From Ananas comosus (Eukaryota > Streptophyta > Magnoliopsida > Poales > Bromeliaceae), in the NCBI RefSeq assembly GCF_001540865.1, contig NC_033628.1, forward strand, positions 11,877,249 through 11,941,248: a DNA stretch of 64,000 nt, in the 5' to 3' direction. Shown here piece after piece: positions 35,687-48,244 of the stretch; the stretch's first letter is position 1; each line of letters starts with the position of its first letter. The translations under genes and the position numbers were made by a program. The notes beneath the pieces were generated by a model. The model did no database searches. It saw nothing but the letters and a program-made list of their open reading frames with translations, and was not told where the DNA came from.

Positions 35687-37470
35687 TATTTGAATAATGT
35701 TTTAACAAATAATTGAGTTTGCAAGTTAATTCTTCAAAACTTTAAAATTTGGATGATGTTTTGATCAAATGTTGTGCACATAATTCTGTATAACTTTAAA
35801 AATATAAAGACAACTATTTTGTCACTTCTAAGTTTGATAATTAAGTACGACGATCGAAGAATATTTGTTTAACCGAACTTCAATTTCTATCACTTTTTTT
35901 TATATATATTAGAATACAAAAGATTAATTATTTATTTTTTGAACCTTTAGAAAACTAAATGCAATATATATGATTAAAACAATTATATAATATAATAACT
36001 TTAATTGAAGACAGGGGTCTAATAGTTAAATTTGAAAATTTAGACGTCTGTATACAAAAAAGCTAAAGCATCAATCAAGAAAAATAACGTTATTAGATAA
36101 AATGGAGTTGGGGTAAAAGCATATATGAATATACTTGTGCGTTCTCGGATGGGACTGCAGAAAATATATTGTAATCGACTCATCGCGATATGCGGAACGC
36201 AATATTACGTACGGAAACAAATAGGATATTTTTCTAACGTACTTTCTCACCTCCCGTAACCCAATCTCCTCGCAATTTCAAACGAAGCCTAAAGTTAAAA
36301 GGGTTGTTGCAAAACGGCATATAGCTTAGGGGTCTATACAATTTTACCTATAATTAAAATATTATATAGACATTATTTGGAGCTTTATATTATTTTTTAT
36401 TTCTTAACTAAAAACTTATGAGATTTTAAATATTATCCATTGATCAAAGTCTTTGATTAGGTAAAAGTTTGATTAAGTTATATATGTGTTGAGAACAGTT
36501 CTTGCCACGTAGAGTTAAAAAAAGCTTAATTATTTGTACAATGTAAAGTTAACAAATTAATGCATGTATTAATTAAGATATTGGGATTAATTATTGTTGG
36601 TGTCCACCAAACTTTAGGCATGGGGATATCAAATGGGTCCATTTGACTCAAAATCCCACCTGGTATGTTGGATAAATCTATATATTATATTCATTTGAAG
36701 AAGATACTAAAAGATAATAATAAAAGAAATTAAGCCGAAAAAAAAGAGAAAATACTATCTGTTTCGTTCATTTTTTTCAGAAAATAAACTTAGCTAGAAT
36801 TATCCGTTTATTACTTGCGCTAGTGATGGTTGTTAAATTAATAATTTTATGTCATTAAAATAGATTATTAATGCACATAACATGGTGAATAATGGGCTTG
36901 GAATGCCAATTATATGCACTGAAATTGGCAATGATCCTGTGTTTTTTTTTTTAACAGAAAAATTTTCTATTCTTGTCGAGTAATAGTTCTGCATACGTAG
37001 TGAACGAATCAATTAAACACGGATTAAATTTTTCAGCTCGATATTTTAACAAATTAGCTCGTATCTGCTCGTTTAATAAACGAACGAGCACGGACTGAGT
37101 TCGAGCTTGCTGGTGTTCGACTCGCTGACAACCCTAATTTATTTGCAACTATGTTTGCCCCAGCAGAACAGCAGAAAGGTTGACAAAACCAGAGACAAGT
37201 TATTAAATCCTACTTGCAGTAAAAACAAAGGAAAAAAAAAAAGAAATGGAAAAAAATAATAATAAAAGAAAAAGTTTCTTAGCTTGGCAACAACCTAGCA
37301 TATACATAAGTGTCTCGCTTTATAGGAACAAAAACTGCTTCAACACTCACCATCCCATGTGTTACCATTATTAACCACTCACTCCATTTCATTACCAACA
37401 ATTTCGACCCCATGCCACGTCTCTTCCATGTTAAAAAAATAATAATAATAATAAAAGAAAAAATTATCAA

Positions 37471-37505
<35 letters not shown>

Positions 37506-37853
37506 GCGTAGTAGTGCTGCGTTTGACGATACGTATGTAGGCGATCTCTTCAGTAACAAGGTATCAATCAGAATCAGATATGAACTGCTAGTTTACGTGA
37601 TACTTATAACTACATATTATCGAATAATTTCGAGTTCGGAGGCAGGGAAAAGCTAGCTATGAACATATATTTTCTCTAATAGTTTGAATTTTATTTTGTT
37701 TAACAATGTTAGAGGAGTAAAATGCGTAGAAATTATATATACCTGAACAATATCATTAAATAATGGGCGATGGTATATAAAGATATATACGAGCAAGGGT
37801 ACGTAGTATAATAACTTGAAGTCAAAATAATGTGAAAAAGTTGCACTTGGATT
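35687..37853. other. AT-rich intergenic region with MITE remnants
   Basis: 36130-36300 is a reversed relative of the repeat at 51.18-51.60 kb (TGCGGAACGCAATATTACG). 36990-37135 holds GTTCGAGC-type inverted words like a decayed hAT MITE. (AT)n lies at 37472-37502. No gene was recognised. Confidence 0.45.
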
Positions 37854-37854
37854 T

Positions 37855-38130
37855 AGTTTTTTTTTTTTTAATGCAAGATAACCCATATATATATATATAT
37901 ATATATATATATGGTCGAAAGAGCAGGCTAATTTATTAAAAGCAAAAAACCGATTACACTTTGCGCAAAAAGACTCTACCTGCAGAGTCTTCAAAAAGTG
38001 TCCTAACGAAGTCTATAGGAAGGTCACTGGTAGGATAAAAAACCAGTTTACTTCTTGAATTAAGCGCATAACTTGTTAAATAATCAGCGGTCCTATTGGC
38101 TTCATAATATATTTTAACAAAAATACACTG
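37855..38130 (-). pseudogene. LINE remnant: RNase H-like C-terminus
   Basis: On the minus strand, 38130-37957 translates without a stop into text containing YYEANRTADYLTSYAL and ends SAGRVFLRKV before a TAA at 37954-37956. The EANR-AD-LA pattern is the end of the plant non-LTR RNase H domain. A T run at 37858-37871 fits the poly-A end. The rest of the element is missing, so it is dead. Confidence 0.65.
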
Positions 38131-40257
38131 CATAGGGATTCATTAATATTTATGTCTCCCACATGATCCCATAATTGGAGAAATAGCATAGGGATTCATT
38201 AGTATTTATTTATATATATAGCAGCGCTAAGAACAGAAACGTACACTACAAGTGTCCTATTATTATTATTATTTTTGTTTTTGTCTTCTTCATGTGATTA
38301 AGGAGAGCATGCACCAATAGTTAGTATGTATTTATATAATTCTTTAAAGTTAAATTATAAATTCAAAATATAAAACATTGTTCTCTAATAATAATTTCGA
38401 TTTTTAGAGACAAATTATCCTTTTATTCGATAGCTGAACAGAAAGATATGAATTCACGAATTCCATCAAAAAAAATTGGTGGATGCCTCACAAAAATAGG
38501 TCCCTCAATTCGTACCAAAATACTAGAATTAATCCTATGTGACATACATGTTATAACAATATAAATAATTTAATATTTGGTCACAATATTTCTCAGTGTT
38601 TATCTATGTTTTTGCACAGCAAATTTTTTTTCCAAATCAAATTACTTATGTTAAATAATTTTTTTTATATATTTTTTTGTTTAGAATATCTTTTCGCATC
38701 GATTTTGATGTTATATACTCCAACAAACGTCACCTTGCACCTTTTCAAAATTAATTTTTTTCTAGGCAAAGTGCATGCCACGATCAAAATGATGATTATT
38801 TTATGCCCCAAAAATGAGAGCCACACGTGCGCTGTATCTTGAGCTTTGGACATGCTAAAAAAGTTGAGCCAAACCCTAGAAAATCTACATATATAGGTGA
38901 AAATATGTGGAGACCCCCACCTATATATAGTCTCTAGGTCCCTCTCAACTTTTATTTTTCAAATTGAGACCTCTTTTAGTATCTAATTTTATAGTATTAA
39001 ATGATTTTAGTCCAAGAAAATTTAAAATTTTACCAAATTTATCAAAAATATAAAAGTTGAGGGGGGCCTATTTTCATGCACTTTACTTCTAACTCGAGCC
39101 CTAGACATGCTCATGTGCTGTAGAATAAACCTGTCCTTTATTTTGTCTTTTTTTTTTTTGCCGTTTCCTAGTCAAAACATTATGTATGGTTAACTAATTT
39201 TGGCTCCAGACACTAAATGTTTGTTCCATCGAAACTGAATTTTGAGTTGAAATAAAGTTCCATGAATACTATTTTTTTTCTGCTATTTATTTCATAGTTG
39301 TGAAAGTGAAATTTCGTTAGTTCTACTGTTTGTTTGGTAGAAAGTATATGATGTAAAATTATTAAAAAATTTTAAAAATAAAAATGATATAATTATATTT
39401 TTTATATAATTAAAATTTAATTTTAAATAATTAAATTATTTTTTATACATAAATTATAGTAATACAATAATAAAATTATAAAGTAAAATATTATTAATAC
39501 TTAATTAATCAATTTCTATTATTTTTTAATTGTACAAAGTGCAAACTAAATAAAAAATATTAAATAATTTTAGTTGTAAATGAAAGTGTTTTTTTACAAG
39601 AAAACGACTTTTTTTCTCTCCATTTCAACCCACTTTTATCCAAACAAACATGCCAAACTTAGGTGAACTCTCCAGTTTCAAGGTCTTGGTAAGTTAATGC
39701 TGACGTGGCATATCAAAAGTTATGGTCTTTTTAATGCATTAGACACGTCAGAACATGCAGTTTAGGTATATATATATCTTATATTTTACTTGACTAAAAT
39801 TTACTATTTTATTAGTAGCCTTATCAATGTTTTTAAAACTAAAAATTTTATAAAAAATTGGTGAATTATAGAATGAGAAAGATTTACACCTATATTTACC
39901 GTACAGATAGTATTTTTCTATTATTATGAATGCATTCTAATTATGTTGAACTCACGTAACCTGTAATATATATCATGATTTGAAAATGACCTGAAGGCTT
40001 CTTCTGCTCTACTTAAGCTTTGAGAGAAGGTTTTTTTATTTTTATTTTTATTTTATTTTATTTTTTTTTGGCTCTCTATGTACTGAGATATATCTAATAT
40101 TAATAGATAAAATAGAGTTTTAATGCGAACCCTCTTGTCTTGTAGTTCGGAAGTCAGATCCTGCCGCTCTAGTTTGTCGATGCTTTGTAGCTCCAGCTGT
40201 AACATCTTCTTGAACTTAGCAATGCTATGGAAGGACGACTTACACCAACTCATTGCG
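38131..40257. other. AT-rich intergenic region
   Basis: A 20-odd-base word GCATAGGGATTCATTA occurs twice (38130 and 38188). No genes were recognised; open frames at 38606-38842 and 40053-40253 are short and featureless. Confidence 0.4.
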
Positions 40258-40329
40258 ATATACAGAACGCGATATTATATATGAAAATAAATATTGTACT
40301 TTTTTATCATGTTTTTTCACCACAGGTAT

Positions 40330-40510
40330 AGTAATACAATATTTTTGCAATATATCCTAAAACAAAGCCTGCTTATGGTAAACATTGCCGTTCACAATGT
40401 CTATTTGCTGCTGCTTATTTAAAGTAATAAAGCCTGCTTATGGTAAACATTGCCGTTCACAATATTTTCGCAATATATCCTAAAACAAAGCCTGCTTATT
40501 TAATTATTAA
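40330..40510 (+). repeat. Local duplication of an AAAGCCTGCTTATGG block
   Basis: The words AAAGCCTGCTTATGGTAAAC and ACATTGCCGTTCACAAT occur at about 40371 and 40430, and CAATATATCCTAAAACAAAG at about 40349 and 40470, so a segment of about 60-120 bp is repeated in place. Confidence 0.75.
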
Positions 40511-40953
40511 AGTAATAAATAATAATTTAAATATATTAATTAGATTAATTAATAATTTACTGCCATTAAAATTAAATTTAGATTTTAATTAATCTTGTTC
40601 TCATCAAGGAACAAGCTTGTTCCAGAAAATGGGTGGAACAGCAGTTTTAGCCTTATACCAGTTAGTTCCAGATTTTCGAAAACTACTATTTCCGGAAACC
40701 AAAACATTGCGTTTGGGAACAAAGGGGGGAACAAAGGCTTATTCCCCCCCTTGTTCCCGAACCAAACACTACCTTAGAGTTGTGAAACTATTTCTTGAGA
40801 CACGACACAACAACACGATACGACACTACACTACACGATTGCTGATGGCATGGAATCTTGAGACCTAAGATAAGCATGGCTTGTTTCTTTTATTGCTTTT
40901 CCCTAGCAATTCGATTTTCAAAGAGGTTATCATTCTGCTTGGGTCTACCAAAC

Positions 40954-41146
40954 GAAAAATTCTAGAATGCAACGGGTATATCCGTGACGTGGCATAACAA
41001 ACTAATCAAATATCTCCTTTTAGAAATATATATCCCATCATGATTGTAAAAAAATATTTTTATTGTACTTTTGTTTGAAAAGAAGGAATATGATTGGCTT
41101 ATTATTGATGACATGGTGCAAGTGTGATAGTGTAGAATTTCTCCAA
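40954..41146. mobile_element. MITE, 193 bp, copy 1, CTACCAAAC target repeat
   Basis: Flanked by CTACCAAAC at 40945-40953 and 41147-41155. Ends are GAAAAATTCTAGA and, read inward, GGAGAAATTCTACA. The second copy is at 43832-44022. An 8- or 9-bp duplication fits hAT or Mutator. Confidence 0.82.
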
Positions 41147-41624
41147 CTACCAAACAATGCGTGTCATGTTACAACGCAACACCGATATTTAGCAGTGTGA
41201 CACCTACCACACTTAGCAGCTTGATAATTAATATCAATAAAAATTTAAAATTTAAAATTTAAAATTTAATTGCTTTACATTTTTAGCTCAGATTCATTTA
41301 CAAATTAAAAATAAATGAAAAGAATAGCTTCCCACCTTTCACTTAAAAAAAAAAAAGGGTACAACCCAGTGACCCATTAACCTTTTATGTATTTTTTTCA
41401 ACAATAACCAGTAAATTCAGCGCTTTCATTAAGAAAAAACAAAAAAAAAGGAAAAGACAAAAAAAAAAGGACACTGATTTAGATCGTGAAATGAGTGCAT
41501 GAAAATTCCTAGCTAGACTTTTTGAGTTGTGCTGCACGTGAAGCGTTCCCACAATTTTCCCTTCTCCGCAGGAGCGCGAAAAGCTGAAATGAGCGGCCAA
41601 AGGAGCAGCCGTTAACAGTCCGTT

Positions 41625-41778
41625 CAAATTACTGACCGTTTGTAATACAAGTGAGAAGATATCTGAGATTCCAAATTCGAATCCTAATTTATTCATATTT
41701 TTAACTAAGTTTATTTTTTTAAAAAAATAAACAAAGCGAATAGCATGTTACCTTTCTGTCACAAAAAATTAAAAAAAA
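41625..41778 (+). mobile_element. tRNA-derived SINE, degenerate
   Basis: B-box-like ATTCGAATCC at about 41675-41684, then a body and tail (AAGCGAATAGCATGTTACC) and A-rich end. It abuts the poly-T end of the oppositely oriented LINE. Confidence 0.6.
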
Positions 41779-41785
41779 AACAGTT

Positions 41786-42650
41786 CTTTTTTTTTTTTTG
41801 AGAAAATATGTAGCAAGCTACCTGCTTCATTCATTAGGTCAAATGAACTGAGCATACAAGTTGGGGGCAGCTTGGGCCTCCGAGAGAGCGGCAAAAGGTT
41901 GAAAAAAGGAGTAAGAAAGAAGAAAAAAGAAAGAAAAGTGGAACAGAAAGGGAAGGTACATAGGGCATCAGAGTATAGTGGTCCAAGTGTTGATCAGTAA
42001 TTTGAGCCGTTGAAGGGACCAGGAGACCGTGGGCGACTTTCCATTGAAAATAGAATTGTTTCTATCCGTCCAGATTACCCACCAAGTTGCAGCTAGAATG
42101 ATCAAGCGTTGGTTTCTCGTCGTGGCGACAGGTAGTTTAGTACTTTCGGCCCAGAGACCTAAAGCGTCATCAGTACTGCTGACGTTCGCATCCAATCCTC
42201 CCGACGTTCGCATCCAATCCTCCCGTACTAAGAAGAAGATATCTGACGTAAACGCAGTTGCTGAAAAGGTGGTCGCAGCTTTCCGTTAGGACTGCGCAGA
42301 AAGTACAGTTCTGGTCTACGTGCATGCCGCGGGTGAGCAGTTTGTCGGCGGTGGAAAGTCTTTTTCTGAGAAGCAGCCAAATAAAGATCTTAATTTTGAC
42401 GGAAATTTTCAGCTTCCAGATGTGCTTATCCGTCGGGACACGGACTCCTGCGTCCGTGATGAACTGGTAAAGGGATTTAACTGTGAATAGTTGGTTGGAG
42501 GTCCAACGCCATTTGACCGAGTCCGGCCTGTCACTCAGGCAGAGGCCTTGGAGCAAGCCTTTGAGCGAAAATTTAACATAATGTTTTGGAGCAAGCCTTT
42601 GAGCGAAAATTAAAAACAAAACAGTGCTGGAAACGAAATCCCTAACCTGC
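41786..42650 (-). pseudogene. 5'-truncated LINE with zf-RVT end of ORF2
   Basis: Starts with a T run and the tail hairpin GTAGCAAGCTAC, then 3' UTR, then minus-strand coding remnants. The frame at 42652-42170 shows the zinc-binding region of plant LINE reverse transcriptases (DKHIWKLKISVKIKIFIWLL, then NCTFCAVLTESCDHLFSNC). The frame at 42213-41968 continues with ILAATWWVIWTDRNNSIF, the usual LINE C-terminus. A 22-bp tandem duplication at 42180-42225 separates the two frames, and a 30-odd-bp duplication lies at about 42550-42610. It is not functional. Confidence 0.85.
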
Positions 42651-43328
42651 AAATGTTTTGAAGCATGTTTGGCTGCATGGATATGTTGTTCAAAATATCG
42701 CTTGTACCTTCAAGAAGCATGCAGTAATTGTTCCATGTAGAATATGAAAAAACAAAGGTCTACAACTATGCAATTTAACATAACAAACTCTAAACCAAAT
42801 TATTCTCGGAATATGATAAATCATCTCATAACCATATTCTTCTCGTACTGCACAATATATCACCGAATTTGTTCCACAATTTGAAACTAGCTCACAATGT
42901 TACAACTCACGACGCACGCATAGAAGTAGCACGAAAATGAGAAGATGGTTATAAGAAATGAACATGAGACAACAAATTTAGTAGTAACCAAACTAGATTG
43001 CACCCGAGAAAGGGCATATTACATAAAAGTGTCCCTCCTCTATCTGACTCATAGTAACAGCAAGATGACAGGAAAAAGGTTATTTAAAAAACAAAAATCT
43101 AAAACTTCCAGGAATGATAGTTCGGCTAATTTACTGCTTCTGTGCTGTAGTGTATATGACCAACAACAATTTCAGAAAGGAACACCGGCACAGAACCTTT
43201 TAACCATTAATTTCTGAGCTAATAACCAGCAAATATCAGTTTACCTTTAAATGCTGTAAAAGCTGTCAACATTATCAAAGGATAAAATAGGTATCAAATA
43301 GACTGCAAATAAATTCAAAATTCAAAAN

Positions 43329-43329
43329 G

Positions 43330-43366
<37 letters not shown>
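43329..43366 (+). repeat. Poly-A run next to an N
   Basis: More than 30 consecutive A residues begin a few bases after the N at 43328. Confidence 0.8.
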
Positions 43367-43571
43367 GCCCCACGACTTGCAGTTTGCAGTTCTTTCAGAT
43401 TGATATCTAAATGCCTTTCTGCCATGTAAATTGTGATCACACACAAATGAGGGAACATCACACAGATCAGCAAGAATATATTTCGCACTAAACATATAAA
43501 TCCAACATAATCATCCTTAACTCAGAGGTAAAATTTCCAATCAAAGCGCATGTACCAAATGTAAAGCAGGT

Positions 43572-46500
43572 TCATCCACCTGCGTGAGCCCACTTAATCT
43601 GAAAGAACAAATGAATAGACGAATAAAGGTAATTAAAAAATAAAACTAAGAGAAAAGGAGAGCCCACTCATGTGCGGGTTCTGTAGACAAGTTCAAACCT
43701 TTGCTCCAATGCAGTGGCCTTGTAGGTCTAATGAAGAAGATTGATGGGATGTGCCTTGTTTCTGAGATAATTTTGTACCGTCATGTCCACGAGCAGTCCC
43801 ACCAGGACAAAAGCCACCTACCACCTAATAGCGAAAAATTCTAGAATGCAACGGGTATATTGGTGACGTGGCGTAACAAACCAATCAAATGTCTCCTTTT
43901 AGGAGTATATGTCCCATCATGATTATAAAAAAATATTTTTATTGTACTTTTGTTTGAAAAGAAGAAATATGATTGGCTTGTTATTGATGATATGGTGCAA
44001 GTGTGACAGTGTAGAATTCCTCCCTAATAGCTTCCATTTCACCAAAAAGACCGACACCACACCTCATGGTAATCCAAGGAATTAGTTTAGGACGAGAACA
44101 AGAATTAGTACAGCTGCAGTAGAACCTGTAATTGCAGTTTCGCAATATCAGCATCGGATTCTCACTGCCATCCAGCTATGACAGGCTTTAGTGACAGTCT
44201 TCTAGAATAGCTTCTCTATTAGGACAGCAGAAGCCAGATGCTGTTTTGCAAATTAAAATATAAAACTTCTAGCTACGCAGAAGGCAGAAACGACAATCTA
44301 GGCACCCCAAAGCGTATGCACCGACTTAAAGTTTTCAATTCAAGTTAAACAGGAGGATAGTGGGAATGTATCATGAAAAAGCTGTCAGGGCATCTTTGGA
44401 ATAGCTCCGCTCAAAAAGTCTTTTTGCAGCTCCGGCTAGGCCAAAGAAATTGGGACACCAAAATCATCCTCGAGCAGCATTTGCAGGTTGTGGCCGCAGA
44501 AACTTCAGTTAAGACATCCTTCGAGCAAATTCCTACATTGCTGTTTTACACCAAAGTTCACTAGTTAAGCAATAAATGGAAGTGCACGAGCTAGCTATCA
44601 TTTTTCCCAACAGTATGACTCAACAATTACACACGTAAATGCAGTTTGTCACAGAATTGTCAAACAGCAGCATGTTAGCCTCCTGCAAATCTGACAAGTC
44701 GGACATCGATATACAGATGTAACAAAAGTTGTTTCTTTCCGCTAAGATCAGAGGTACAAGATGAGGTTGCATCTACTCATTGCATAAAGTCGTCCGGAAA
44801 ATAAGAATGACCATTGATGTGACATTCAATTAATAAGAGACATGACGTACACATTCAATTTTTAACATAAAAATGCTCCAAATTATACGACAATTAGGAA
44901 TATAAACATTGGCAGCATGTAGTTGCGGTGCCATAGAATGAAAGTAAATGTTCAGCGTCTAGTGAAAACAATCTTCTATTTGGAGCTGCATACTTCTGAA
45001 TTTGTTTCAACTTAGTAAACACAAGTAAACATCAGCCTGCTGCAGCTACTATCTAGTTTGCATGCCTCCAGAAAGACTAAAAATTTATCATGGATGTTGT
45101 TGTTTAGTTTTGCCTCTTCCACTCATATGTCAAGAAAAAAAAGGTATCCCAAGTTTTGCATCTAACTACTAGCTGGGAACAGAAGATAATCCTCTTTTTT
45201 TTTTTTCTCAGTCAAAATTAGAAAGGAAATTAATGCAGTAATATACTTTACTAAGTATTTGCTTGGACAGGCAGAAATAAACACTTAAAAAAAAATTCAA
45301 CATCCCTCAAATCCATATAATGGAAATGAAAAATCATTTGCATATAAAAAGGATAAAAAATTATTTGCGTATGAAAAGAAATTACGAAGTCCTTAAGATT
45401 CACAAAATAATAAAAAAAAATTAGTGTCCAATGACTACTATATTACTCACCATCTAAGAAAGAGGCTAACTGTATTGCTGGGAGTAGACAGCTTTATCTA
45501 TGTTCTAGATGAAGAAGAAGATTATTCATACAGCATAGAGTCAATGTAAAGAAAATGTCATAAACTACCTGAACATTAAAAAAATTTCATAAACAACCTG
45601 ATAAATATGATTTTAATTTTGACAAAATATCACCATTTGACGGTTACAAGCAACTAAATATAGAATGTTCAGGTTATTTTACGTTGTTTCCAAGTTCAGG
45701 GGCCGATCTCAAATTAGGCTAAATTCAGAGACTGGGTCTGGAACTTTTTCACTGTAAAGAATGGATCCTTCATATAACTCAAGAATATTGTTCCCAAATT
45801 ATTTAGCAACAAAATTTATTCAAATAGAGGTACATTGTAAGAAATTAGATGGAGGTTTGCTGGTAAGGAATCAGGCTGCACGGATGAGATGATCTCAATC
45901 ATTGTCTTTTTCAACTTCATTTGGTTAATTGGAACTCCTTCCCTGTTGTTAGAACGATCTTCAACTCCATAAATCATGATAAGGTAAAAAATGGCAGGCA
46001 TCGATTTGTTCGTTCTCATTAGTCGATATTTGAAGGTCATTGTAAGTTGCCACCCGATGAAGCAAATCATACATCATCAGATGCATAATGCTAAATTCCT
46101 AGGTTAGACACATCGTACTCGTAAGGACAGAGGAATCATATATCATTAGTTGATATTTGAAGGTCATTGTAAGTTGCTGTGCCAGAAAACAAATCACATA
46201 TCATCAGACACATAATGCTACATGCCTAGCTTATTAGATGCATCGTATTCAAAAGAGACAGAGGAATTATGCCTGAAGGGACCAAAAGAGTTCTCAAAAT
46301 CATCTCATCTACCCAATAACATGCAAAGCACTTGGAAGACCACAATGCTACCAGAAACTGCCAGATCCATCTAAATCATGTTTTAGAACTCTGTATTAAT
46401 TCTCAAAGTTTAAAGCCCATATATCTAATCATGTCCCGACAAGAGATTTTGCATTGCGGATAACATACGGACAAATCCATAAATAATTAGATATCTCAAA

Positions 46501-47031
46501 CAGACATGAAAAGTCGATGTTGCGATCCAAATTTAATCAACTAAGGGAAGGAACCGCCTGCGACAAAAGAGGCTAAGTTCACAATCAGATTCAGCTACAA
46601 CAAATCCGAGAATCACCAATGCTCACCAAACTCCCAAAGTGAATCAGGTTTTTACTCTGCATTAACTCCACTTCCTTGCTTCTAAATTAGGCGTTCAGTA
46701 TACCTTAATTACTAAATAACAAGAACTTTAATAAAATTATGAGATATAAAACAAATTTGAAAGGGGGAACGATAGAAACTCCTCAATCAAAGGAAGAATC
46801 TCCAAAAACCTCAATGAATGAAGGCGATCGGAGCCAGGTTTTAACCCCACTCGCGATGCAATAATCCTCCGCTCCGAGAGCGAAGAAGAGCGTTAGCGCT
46901 TGGGATCGAGGGATTCGATCGGAGAGAGAGAGGACGTCGCCGGAGAATTTTAGGGCTTTCAGGAGGGAGAGAGCGTCGTCGGAGGAAGAAGACGACGAGC
47001 GGGGGAGGTGGGCCAAAAGAACGGTTTCCAT
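43572..47031 (-). CDS. Putative multi-exon gene of unknown function
   Basis: Weak model from four pieces. A first exon from ATG 47031 (METVLLAHLPRSSSSSSDD, GC-rich, open to 46783; exact donor unclear). A middle piece at about 45964-45834 (REGVPINQMKLKKTMIEIIS, then HLISYN before a GTACCT donor). An exon at 43824-43699 (VVGGFCPGGTARGHDGTKLS and on to HCIGAK, donor GTTTGA). A last exon at 43598-43572 (IKWAHAGG, stop). The last two join in frame. I do not recognise the product. GGCCCAT elements just upstream of the ATG resemble site II promoter motifs of housekeeping genes. Missing exons or a pseudogene are both possible. Confidence 0.35.
43832..44022. mobile_element. MITE, 191 bp, copy 2, CCTAATAG target repeat
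   Basis: About 90 % like the element at 40954-41146 and flanked by CCTAATAG at 43824-43831 and 44023-44030. Its left target copy forms the CTATTAG acceptor used in the possible exon at 43824-43699. Confidence 0.82.
46016..46200. repeat. Direct duplication of about 75 bp
   Basis: ATATTTGAAGGTCATTGTAA and the following bases up to ACATAATGCTA occur at about 46024-46092 and 46148-46212, within a predicted intron. Confidence 0.7.
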
Positions 47032-47038
47032 TATTTTA

Positions 47039-47061
47039 TGGGCCGTAATTACTAATGGGCC
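47039..47061 (-). promoter_or_regulatory. Two site II (GGCCCA) promoter motifs
   Basis: TGGGCC on the plus strand at 47039-47044 and 47056-47061, so GGCCCA on the minus strand just upstream of the ATG at 47031. Such TCP-bound elements are frequent in promoters of plant ribosomal and mitochondrial genes. Confidence 0.5.
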
Positions 47062-47067
47062 TTTCAT

Positions 47068-48232
47068 GGATGGGTCGGCCTAACGATTATGGGCTCGGCT
47101 TGGGCTCTTGTTTAAGCCGAAGCAAACTCAAGTCGATGAGTTCTCCGAATGCAACTGCTTTGATGCTTCGGTGCGCGTTCGACAACTTTGGGTTTACGAG
47201 CTTGCAACTTCGGCTTGCGATTCAATCTCACAAGTTCCGCACATTCCAAATAACATGGTTGTCGAGTTCCGCCCAACTTCTAGTTCACGCACTCCACTTC
47301 ACCCGTAACGACCACGGACCACCCCCTTGGACATGTTTAGGAGAATACTAGATCTCAATTACTCAAACTTCACCGATTTTTTCGGTTGCGTCAGCTTAGA
47401 CCTGGATATGAAGCCGTTCTACTCCGACGTCAGAAGTTTGCTAACTTAACGGTTACGTTATCCAGCGCGCTCTCCCGGCAATCCCAAACGTAGTTTGAAT
47501 AGCAGGCTCAGTACCGAGTCACACCCGAGTCAGACCCGGGCAGAGTGCACAATTCCCGGGGCTCGCGGGAAAAGGAGTTAGTACCCCAACTCAGGCGTGA
47601 GCCGAAAAGGACAGGCGCATAAAACCCTTTTTGTCTCCCACACAAACACACATGACACAACGCCCAACTCGGTTCGTTCTTTAACCTCGCTAGCTTTAAG
47701 AGGAGAAAAAGTAAATAAATAAATAAAATGTCCCATCCCAGTTCAAATGCTCTTATATTCTAATCGTAATTAAGGCTTCTTATTCCTTCTTTTTATCCTC
47801 GATTTTTGAGGGGTTATTCCCCGTCCCTCTCATCAAAAATCTCAAACTGTCGCTTTTCCTGTTGTTGTTAGCTTTTGTCACTTCGAAACCCCAAAGTGGC
47901 CCAAAATCATAATAGTTTAGAGCTTAATTAATGAATATAATATAAAGAAAAGAAAAGTGTTATCAGGACATTCAAAAGGATGAATAAATTTTATATTTAT
48001 TTATTTTAAAATTTTTTAAAAAAATTTAGACTTCTAGTATGAATAAAAAAAGAAAAAAAGATCAGACAAGGTTTGAGATTGAACAAATGCTAATCCTGCT
48101 TGGCTTGAACTAAAGTTACGCATTTAGCATAATAATAAAAAAATAATTATTTTATAAGTAAAAAATGCTTTAATGATTCAAAGATTAAAAGTTTAAGATC
48201 TGCATAAGGAAATGCATGAGACTATGTTATTG
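47068..48232. other. Intergenic region, partly GC-balanced
   Basis: 47068-47650 is richer in GC than the surroundings and has an open frame at 47055-47351, but no domain or homologous text was recognised. The remainder is AT-rich. Confidence 0.4.
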
Positions 48233-48244
48233 GTGTATAAACTG

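Noticed and set aside
47055..47351. 98-codon plus-strand frame
   Set aside because: No domain and no supporting signals; it overlaps the promoter of the putative minus-strand gene.
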